Positions 1 to 6,056 of a DNA stretch of 6,056 bases are shown piece after piece. Each line of letters opens with the position of its first letter. The first letter of the stretch is position 1. The DNA is from Actinomycetota bacterium. GTDB taxonomy: Bacteria; Actinomycetota; Thermoleophilia; UBA2241. The notes under the pieces are model-generated. The model had not been told where the DNA came from. It saw only the letters and a program-made list of their open reading frames with translations, and did not search any database. The position numbers and the translations under genes are program-made. The DNA is taken from contig PMKK01000349.1 of the NCBI GenBank assembly GCA_003157715.1, positions 226-6,281 on the forward strand. Direction: 5' to 3'.

Positions 1-19
1 GCGTGGCTTCGTTGCGCGC

Positions 20-631
20 CTAGTACTCCGCGGGGATCTCGAAGAACATGACCACGGCGGCGACCTCACCGTCGGGGTTGCGCCACGAGTGCGGCTCGCT
101 GGGTGCGTAGGCGATCGTGTCGCCCTCTCCCAGAGTCGTCAGCCGGTCCCCCTGGCGCACCTCGAGCGAGCCGCTGATGACGGTCGCCATCACGAGCTCC
201 CCGGGGTGCGACCACAGCTCGCGTCCCGGCGAGCCACCCGGCGCGATCCGCGTCTCGATGATCTGGGCGCGGCGCTCTGAGCGCGGCGAGAGCACGAAGT
301 TGACGACTCCCTCGCCGCCGAAATACGTGCCCGTCACGTCGGCCCGCCGCACGATGGTGGTGCTCTCCTGGCTGACGAGCTCGAAGAGCGAGGACATGGA
401 GATGCCCAGGGCGTCGCAGATGCGATAAAGGGAGCCTATCGACGGCGAGGTCTCACCGCGCTCGACCGCGCTCACGAACGATTTGGTGACGCCGGCGGCG
501 GAGGCGACCACCTCGAGCGTGAGCTTGCCCCGCAGCCGGGCTTCGCGCAGATGCCGCCCGACGACGCGGACGGGCCACCGCTCGTCGTCTCTCGATCTTC
601 CCGTGTCGCTTGTGCCTGGTCCAGCCGTCAT
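20..631 (-). CDS. XRE-family transcriptional regulator with C-terminal cupin domain
   Basis: This is a 203-residue cytoplasmic DNA-binding regulator. Residues about 25-84 form an XRE helix-turn-helix: VGRHLREARL, then GVTKSFVSAVERGETSPSI, then LYRICDALGIS. Residues about 125-200 form a small cupin barrel, with WSHPGELV, VISGSLEVRQGD, LGEGDTIAYAPSEPHSW and a closing FFEIPAEY. The cupin keeps one His and the Glu of motif 1 (HPGE) and a His in motif 2 (PHSW), but the usual HxH pair is reduced to one His. It is therefore more likely a ligand sensor than an enzyme. Family members commonly control neighbouring amino-acid, polyamine or aromatic catabolism genes, and this one is divergent from the lyase operon at 794, its likely target. 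The ATG at 631 was chosen because it begins just before the HTH and sits 7 nt past a promoter-like -10. The frame stays open far upstream, but only as the antisense of the lyase gene. The inducer is unknown. Confidence 0.93.
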   Translation of the reverse strand: MTAGPGTSDTGRSRDDERWPVRVVGRHLREARLRGKLTLEVVASAAGVTKSFVSAVERGETSPSIGSLYRICDALGISMSSLFELVSQESTTIVRRADVTGTYFGGEGVVNFVLSPRSERRAQIIETRIAPGGSPGRELWSHPGELVMATVISGSLEVRQGDRLTTLGEGDTIAYAPSEPHSWRNPDGEVAAVVMFFEIPAEY

Positions 632-637
632 GACCCG

Positions 638-667
638 AATGTATGCGCGAAAGGCCGTCGCGGTCAA
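638..667 (-). promoter_or_regulatory. Candidate leaderless promoter of the XRE-cupin gene
   Basis: On the minus strand a -35-like TTGACC (667-662) is separated by 18 nt from a -10-like TACATT (643-638). Seven nucleotides past the -10 lies the A of the ATG at 631, so a transcript from this promoter would start at or next to the start codon. No Shine-Dalgarno sequence is visible upstream of that ATG (only a weak TCGGG), which fits a leaderless mRNA. This is read by eye against the sigma-70 consensus and not tested. Confidence 0.5.
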
Positions 668-687
668 AGACGGATCGGGAGTGTGTG

Positions 688-2272
<1,585 letters not shown>

Positions 2273-2289
2273 CGCCGGAGTGACACGTT

Positions 2290-4293
2290 GTGAGCTCGTG
2301 GTGGAACCTCATACAGAAGGGCGATCCGGTCCCTGAGTGGCCCTACCCCGTGCGCTACGGCAGCGAGACCAGGGTCTCCGCGGACGTGCTCGTGCTGGGC
2401 GGCGGCATCGCGGGCTGTCACGCGGCCATAAGCGCGGCGCGCGCCGGCGCCTCGGTGATCATGGTGGAAAAGGGCCCCACCCGGCGAAGCGGGCAGGGCG
2501 GCGCCGGCGTCGACCACTGGCAGGCCGCCTGCACCAATCCCCTGAGCACCGTGTCGCCCGAGGAGTACACCCGTGCCATCGCCGACGGCTTCGCGGGCTA
2601 CGATTGCGGCCCCCTGCGCTACACGCAGTGCAAGGAGAGCTGGGACGCCGCTCTGGATTGCGAGCGCATGGGCGTGCAAATACGCGACGTGCACGGCGAG
2701 TTCGAGGGCGCCGAGTTTCGCGATTCGGAGACCCAGCTCATGTTCTCCTACGACTACGAGAGCAGACACACCCTGCGGGTCCACGGCCACAACATGAAAC
2801 CCTGCCTGCACAAAGAGGTCGTGCGCCTCGGCGTCAGGATCTTCGACAGGGTGATGGCGACCAGCCTGCTCACCGAGAACGGCGCGGAAGGCGGCAACGT
2901 CGTGGGCGCGACCGGCGTCAACGTGCGTACCGGCGAGTTCTGCGCCTTCCGCGCAAAAGCGACCGTACTGGCTCTGGCGCATCCCCGGCGGGAGTGGGTG
3001 TTCTCGACCGAGCTGAACGGCGGCGCGGCCACGTTCGCCGACCTGAACATCGTCGGCGACGGCCATGCCATGGCCTGGAACGCGGGCGCCGAGTACGCCG
3101 CGATGGAAGGCTCCTACGGCACCGCCGGCGGCTTCGCCCACATTCAGTACGGCGTCGGCTATCCCGACAACACCTGGTACGGCTGTTCCATGGTCGACGC
3201 CAACGGCACGGCGGTCCCCTGGTTCGACGGCAGCGGCAGGGAGCTCCCGACGGTGCGCGACAGGTTCCGCCCCGGGCAAGGGCAGAAGTTCATGCTGATC
3301 GGCGGAGGGCTGGTGGGCTCGTCGGTCACGCCCCAGGCCAGAGGCAACTACATCGACGACTCTCTGGCCGAGCGCATCGGCAAGGGCGAGCTCAGCCTGC
3401 CGCTGTATGCCGATCTGCCCAGCCTGCCCGACCACGAACGGCGCGCCATCTTCGGCCTCATGGTGGGCAACGAGGGCAAGAGCCGGGTGCCCGTGTACGA
3501 GACCTACACGAAGGCCGGGTTCGACCCCGATCGCGACATGCTCCAGGCGCCGCTCATGCCGCCCGACGCCTATCGCAGCCCGCACTATCCCGCCGGAGCG
3601 TCGGTGCCGCAGTGGCGCGAGAGCTTCGGCGGCGGCCTGGTGGTGGACTGGGATCTCAGGTCGAGCCTCGAGGGACTGTACGCCGCCGGTCGCAGCGTCT
3701 ACGGCGGCGGCGACCACGCCGGCGCGGCCACCAGCGGCAGATACGCCGGACGAAAGGCGGCCGCGCACGCTCGTAGCGTGGCCGAAGCGGCCGTCGACGC
3801 GCGGCAGCTCGAGGCCGAAAAGGCCCGCGTCTACGCCCCCCTTCGCAAGAAGCCCGAGGCCATCGGCTGGAAGGAGTTGAACGCGGGCATCTGCCGGGTG
3901 ATGCAGGACTACTGCGGCCAGTTCCGCAGCGCCGAAGCATTGCGGCTGGGGCTGGCGCTGCTGGCCGACCTCAGGGATGCGGAGCTGAGCAAAGGCTACG
4001 CGGCCAACCCCCACGAGCTGGGCCGCATGCTCGAGTGCCAGACCATACTCACCGTCGGCGAGATGGTGATGCACGCCTCGCTCGCCCGCAGGGCGAGCAG
4101 CGAGCACCTCGAGTTCATGAGACTGGACTACCCAGCGCTCGACCCTCCCGAGTGGCACAAGCTGCTGCCCATGCGCCGCGAGCACGGAGAGGTGACGACG
4201 CGCGAGCTGCCGCTCGACTACCATCTGCGGGCGCCCTACGCGTCGACCTACGAAGAGAACTACCGGGCTCACAGCGGACTGGGAGAGTCGTGA
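2290..4293 (+). CDS. FAD-binding oxidoreductase, AprA/SdhA/FrdA superfamily (AprA-like)
   Basis: This is a 667-residue cytoplasmic flavoprotein with no signal peptide or membrane segment. The Rossmann FAD site is at residues 33-62 (DVLVLGGGIAGCHAA, with Gly37, Gly39, Gly42 and the ribose-binding Glu60), followed by RRSGQGGAG, the flavin-contact loop. The second FAD segment is near 455-490 (LEGLYAAGRSVYGGG, then AATSGRYAGRKAA). The C-terminal helical part (about 500-667) has MRLDYPALDPPEWHKLL, which resembles the matching region of adenylylsulfate reductase AprA. The fumarate reductase active-site pattern (HPT...RGEG) is absent, and I cannot place the AprA substrate residues, so neither fumarate nor APS should be assigned. 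Start is GTG at 2290 with GGAG 9 nt upstream, 17 nt after the lyase stop. The stop overlaps the next gene by 1 nt, so the iron-sulfur protein is almost certainly its electron-transfer partner. The substrate is unknown. Confidence 0.88.
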   Translation: MSSWWNLIQKGDPVPEWPYPVRYGSETRVSADVLVLGGGIAGCHAAISAARAGASVIMVEKGPTRRSGQGGAGVDHWQAACTNPLSTVSPEEYTRAIADGFAGYDCGPLRYTQCKESWDAALDCERMGVQIRDVHGEFEGAEFRDSETQLMFSYDYESRHTLRVHGHNMKPCLHKEVVRLGVRIFDRVMATSLLTENGAEGGNVVGATGVNVRTGEFCAFRAKATVLALAHPRREWVFSTELNGGAATFADLNIVGDGHAMAWNAGAEYAAMEGSYGTAGGFAHIQYGVGYPDNTWYGCSMVDANGTAVPWFDGSGRELPTVRDRFRPGQGQKFMLIGGGLVGSSVTPQARGNYIDDSLAERIGKGELSLPLYADLPSLPDHERRAIFGLMVGNEGKSRVPVYETYTKAGFDPDRDMLQAPLMPPDAYRSPHYPAGASVPQWRESFGGGLVVDWDLRSSLEGLYAAGRSVYGGGDHAGAATSGRYAGRKAAAHARSVAEAAVDARQLEAEKARVYAPLRKKPEAIGWKELNAGICRVMQDYCGQFRSAEALRLGLALLADLRDAELSKGYAANPHELGRMLECQTILTVGEMVMHASLARRASSEHLEFMRLDYPALDPPEWHKLLPMRREHGEVTTRELPLDYHLRAPYASTYEENYRAHSGLGES

Positions 4294-4637
4294 TGAGCGA
4301 CAAGGTGTACATGGTCCCCAACCCCCCCACCCCCAACATCCCCGTGCGCTTCGACGCCGCGCTGTGCAACGGCTGCAACGTCTGCGTCCAGATCTGCCGC
4401 ACCGACGTGCTGATGCCCAATCCCGAGAAGCGCCGGCCGCCTATCGTGCTCTACCCCGACGAATGCTGGTATTGCGGCTGCTGCGTCGAGGACTGCGCGA
4501 AACCGGGCGCCATCACGATGGTGCATCCGCTGAACCAGAGCGTCGTCGTCGCCTGGAAGCGCAAAGAGACCGGCGAGTACTTTCGCCTCGGGATGAAGGA
4601 CCCGCCGCCCCCGAACAGGCGCCCCCCCGCCGTCTGA
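4293..4637 (+). CDS. Two-[4Fe-4S] ferredoxin-like subunit (AprB-like)
   Basis: This is a 114-residue cytoplasmic electron-transfer protein. Two cysteine motifs are visible: C25-x2-C28-x2-C31-x3-C35 and C58-x2-C61-x2-C64-x3-C68, enough for two [4Fe-4S] clusters. C63 is an extra cysteine inside the second motif. The Pro that usually follows the last Cys of each motif is replaced by Arg36 and Ala69. After the clusters comes a tail (AITMVHPLNQSVVVAWKR and onward, ending Pro-rich) that resembles the AprB tail that wraps around its flavoprotein. ATG 4293 overlaps the preceding stop (TGATG) and has GGGAGAG 5 nt upstream, so translation is probably coupled. The frame is open further upstream, but only inside the flavoprotein gene. 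Gene order is flavoprotein then ferredoxin, opposite to typical aprBA. It probably passes electrons between the flavin and an unidentified carrier. Confidence 0.9.
   Translation: MSDKVYMVPNPPTPNIPVRFDAALCNGCNVCVQICRTDVLMPNPEKRRPPIVLYPDECWYCGCCVEDCAKPGAITMVHPLNQSVVVAWKRKETGEYFRLGMKDPPPPNRRPPAV
4316..4343 (-). other. Putative G-quadruplex motif at the start of the ferredoxin gene
   Basis: The plus strand has four C-runs of 4, 7, 5 and 4 bases separated by 2, 1 and 5 nt. The minus (template) strand therefore fits the canonical four-run G3+N1-7 quadruplex pattern. It begins 23 nt into the coding sequence and encodes a Pro/Asn-rich stretch in which all five prolines use CCC. Folding and function are not shown by sequence alone. 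Confidence 0.55.
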
Positions 4638-4648
4638 CACCCCGTCAG
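4634..4648. terminator. Short hairpin over both convergent stop codons, possible weak bidirectional terminator
   Basis: CTGAC (4634-4638), a 5-nt ACCCC loop, and GTCAG (4644-4648) form a perfect 5-bp stem. It contains the TGA of the ferredoxin gene (4635-4637) and the reverse-strand TGA of the TetR gene (4645-4647). Only 7 nt separate the two reading frames. No T-tract follows on either strand, so intrinsic termination would be weak. The symmetry may partly follow from two facing TGA codons. Confidence 0.3.
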
Positions 4649-5361
4649 CGCGTCGCCGCCGCCGCGGGCAGTCCCGACTCGATCAGCTCCGGCAGCGAGC
4701 GCTGCAACATGAATTCGAGCACGGCGTAGGCGCGGCGCATGTCGAAGTCGTCGTCGATGGCCTCCTGGATGGCCAGACCGTCGACCACGGCGGTCATGAG
4801 CTCGGCCACGCCCAGCAGCGCATCCTGCTCGCGCGGCGACGGCTCGCCTTCGCCGCGCAGCCAGTCACGCTTGATCTGCCGGTAGGAGTCGTAAGCGCGA
4901 GCCATGCGACCGCGGAGCCCCGCGTTGCGCAGGGCGTAAGGCAGCACGTCGAAGAAGACGCGGAACGAACGCGACGAGCTGATCGTGCGCAGACCGTCGA
5001 CGATCCGGGGCAGACGGTCCTCGCTGCCGACGGTGCTCATGGCCGCCGCGGCGTCCCTCTGGTCGTCGCGGAAGACCGAGTCGATCATCGCCTTGACGAG
5101 GCCCCCTTTGTTTCCGAAGTAGTACTGCACCATGGCGGAGTTCTCACCCGACTCGGCCGCGATGGCGCGCAGCGTGAGGCCGGGGAACCCTTTGGCCACG
5201 AGCAGGCTCTGGGCGGCGGCGAGGATGTTGAGGGCGGGCGGCGACATGCTCTGCCGCGGGTCGCCACTCGGCACGGCCGCCGTCGCCCGGCCGGCCCCGT
5301 CTCCTGCTCCGTCGGCCAGGGCGACCGCCGTCCTCTGCTCGTCGCGTTCGTCAACCCGCAT
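4645..5361 (-). CDS. TetR/AcrR-family transcriptional regulator
   Basis: This is a 238-residue DNA-binding repressor. An unusual N-terminal extension of about 38 residues (charged, then Ala/Gly-rich) precedes the TetR helix-turn-helix at about 42-90: ALNILAAAQSLLVAKGF, LTLRAIAAESGENSAMVQYYF and NKGGLVKAMI. The rest is the helical ligand-binding and dimerisation domain, which diverges too much to name a ligand. ATG 5361 was chosen because AGGAG lies 7 nt upstream on the minus strand. The alternatives are a GTG at 5415 inside the palindrome and an ATG at 5247 with no good Shine-Dalgarno. It is divergent from the aldehyde dehydrogenase at 5475 and shares an intergenic region holding an 18-bp palindrome, so it probably represses that gene and itself in response to a catabolic intermediate. 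It converges on the lyase operon, so control of that operon is less likely. Confidence 0.92.
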   Translation of the reverse strand: MRVDERDEQRTAVALADGAGDGAGRATAAVPSGDPRQSMSPPALNILAAAQSLLVAKGFPGLTLRAIAAESGENSAMVQYYFGNKGGLVKAMIDSVFRDDQRDAAAAMSTVGSEDRLPRIVDGLRTISSSRSFRVFFDVLPYALRNAGLRGRMARAYDSYRQIKRDWLRGEGEPSPREQDALLGVAELMTAVVDGLAIQEAIDDDFDMRRAYAVLEFMLQRSLPELIESGLPAAAATR

Positions 5362-5368
5362 GCGCGGT

Positions 5369-5373
5369 CTCCT
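5369..5373 (-). promoter_or_regulatory. Ribosome binding site deciding the TetR start
   Basis: The minus strand reads AGGAG 7 nt before the ATG at 5361. This is the best-placed Shine-Dalgarno among the possible in-frame starts and supports a protein with an N-terminal extension before the HTH. Confidence 0.7.
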
Positions 5374-5401
5374 CGTGGCACTCGTGGCCGGGTCATGGCA
5401 C

Positions 5402-5430
5402 TTGTGGTTAATCACTTGATTGATTAGACT
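5402..5430 (+). promoter_or_regulatory. Candidate promoter of the aldehyde dehydrogenase gene
   Basis: TTGTGG (5402-5407) and TAGACT (5425-5430) are 17 nt apart. The -10 candidate keeps four of six consensus bases, including the first T, A2 and the final T; the -35 keeps TTG. Transcription would start near 5437, about 38 nt before the ATG. The palindrome at 5409-5426 occupies the spacer and the first bases of the -10, an arrangement typical of a repressor that excludes polymerase. Confidence 0.4.
5409..5426. promoter_or_regulatory. 18-bp palindromic operator, probably for the TetR regulator
   Basis: TAATCA (5409-5414) and TGATTA (5421-5426) are perfect inverted arms around a 6-bp centre CTTGAT, which itself has one further symmetric pair. 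The element is AT-rich within GC-rich DNA. Its length and symmetry are typical of TetR-family operators, and it lies between the divergent TetR and aldehyde dehydrogenase genes. Assignment to this TetR is inferred from position. Confidence 0.7.
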
Positions 5431-5474
5431 TCTTTACGGCAAACGAATCAACCCCAGGACCGAGAGGAACGACG

Positions 5475-6056
5475 ATGGCGGAGACCAAGACTGAGGTCAA
5501 GACACTCGGCTACATGGTCGACGGCGAGTGGCGCGAGTCGAAGAGCGACACGTGGGTCGACATCACCGACTCCAACACCGGCGAGGTGATCGCTCGCACG
5601 CCGATGTGCACCCAGGCCGAGGTCGTCGAGGCCATCGAGTCGGCCCACCGCGCCTTCGGCCCGTGGGCCAGCATGCCGATCCAGAAGCGCACCGAGGTGC
5701 TCTTCACGTGGCGCCCGATGCTCCTCGCCAAGATGGACGAGATCGCCACCCTGGTCGCGACCGAGCTGGGCAAGAACTTAGACGAGGCCCGCGGCGAGGT
5801 CGTCAAGATCATCGAGGCGATCGACGTCGCCGTCGGCGCCCCGATGCTCATGAAGGGCGAGTCGCTGATGAACGTGGCCACCGGTCACGACACGGTCAGC
5901 TACCGCGAGCCCCTCGGCGTGTTCGCCGGCATCGCGCCGTTCAACTTCCCGGCCATGATCCCCTTCGGCTGGATGCTCCCGCTGTGCATCGCTACCGGCA
6001 ACACCCTCGTGATCAAGGCCGCCAACCCAGTACCGCTCACGAGCCACCTGCTGCTC
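5475..6056 (+). CDS. mmsA: Methylmalonate-semialdehyde dehydrogenase-type (CoA-acylating) aldehyde dehydrogenase, N-terminal part
   Basis: The first 194 residues are present; the gene runs off the window edge. The family oxidises methylmalonate or malonate semialdehyde with NAD+ and CoA to propionyl-CoA or acetyl-CoA, in valine, inositol, pyrimidine or beta-alanine breakdown. Visible signs are the N-terminal YMVDGEWRES, the NTGEVIARTP segment, a LGKNLDEARGEV helix, SYREPLGVFAGIAPFNF, and the MmsA-type signature PFNFPAMIP at 155-163. This is followed by TGNTLVIKAANPVP, where most aldehyde dehydrogenases have a K-P-S-E loop. The catalytic Cys and Glu would lie beyond the window, so activity cannot be judged. 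ATG 5475 has AGAGGA 6 nt upstream. One leucine (codon 102, 5778-5780) is a rare TTA. The gene is divergent from the TetR gene and probably repressed through the palindrome at 5409-5426. The symbol is by family; another CoA-acylating semialdehyde substrate is possible. Confidence 0.85.
   Translation, partial: MAETKTEVKTLGYMVDGEWRESKSDTWVDITDSNTGEVIARTPMCTQAEVVEAIESAHRAFGPWASMPIQKRTEVLFTWRPMLLAKMDEIATLVATELGKNLDEARGEVVKIIEAIDVAVGAPMLMKGESLMNVATGHDTVSYREPLGVFAGIAPFNFPAMIPFGWMLPLCIATGNTLVIKAANPVPLTSHLLL

Noticed and set aside
4035..4292. Upstream extension of the ferredoxin frame into the flavoprotein gene
   Set aside because: The extension is Arg/Ala-rich off-frame sequence; the ATG at 4293 has a good Shine-Dalgarno and gives a normal AprB-like N-terminus.
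2290..4637. Calling the flavoprotein/ferredoxin pair a true adenylylsulfate reductase (aprA/aprB)
   Set aside because: The resemblance is general. Substrate residues cannot be placed, gene order is reversed, and no sulfate adenylyltransferase or other sulfur-respiration gene is present.
5510..6047. Minus-strand frames opposite the aldehyde dehydrogenase
   Set aside because: They are antisense shadows; the plus frame is open from 5475 to the window edge with clear aldehyde dehydrogenase motifs.

Overview
The window is high-GC bacterial DNA, judged by eye at about two thirds or more G+C, with G/C-ending codons and long antisense shadow frames. Strong Shine-Dalgarno sites, one probable leaderless regulator, and XRE-cupin and TetR regulators beside catabolic genes would suit an actinobacterium. 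I cannot fix the genus, and another high-GC phylum is possible.

Region by region: (1) 20-631, minus strand, an XRE-cupin transcription factor. (2) 632-793, a divergent control region with a promoter-like pair for the regulator, a dyad that could be an operator, and a clear ribosome binding site for the next gene. (3) 794-4637, plus strand, a compact three-gene operon: a tyrosine phenol-lyase-type PLP enzyme, a 667-residue FAD protein resembling the AprA/SdhA/FrdA superfamily (closest by eye to adenylylsulfate reductase alpha), and a 114-residue protein with two [4Fe-4S] motifs resembling AprB. The gaps are 17 nt and then a 1-nt stop/start overlap (TGATG). (4) 4638-4644, a 7-nt convergent junction. 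(5) 4645-5361, minus strand, a TetR-family repressor. (6) 5362-5474, a second divergent control region with an 18-bp palindrome. (7) 5475 to the window edge, plus strand, the N-terminal 194 residues of a methylmalonate-semialdehyde-type CoA-acylating aldehyde dehydrogenase.

There are two control units back to back. In the first, an XRE-cupin protein probably controls a lyase operon. The lyase keeps all the phenol-lyase signature residues I can place, so beta-elimination of tyrosine (phenol, pyruvate, ammonia) or of a related beta-substituted alanine is the best guess. The tightly coupled flavoprotein/iron-sulfur pair looks like a cytoplasmic two-electron oxidoreductase on an unknown substrate. 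I know of no described pathway joining a tyrosine phenol-lyase to an AprBA-like pair, and this is the most interesting part of the window. The second unit is a TetR/aldehyde dehydrogenase pair that looks like ordinary acyl/semialdehyde catabolism and need not be related to the first.

No RNA genes, insertion sequences, CRISPR arrays or other mobile elements were seen.
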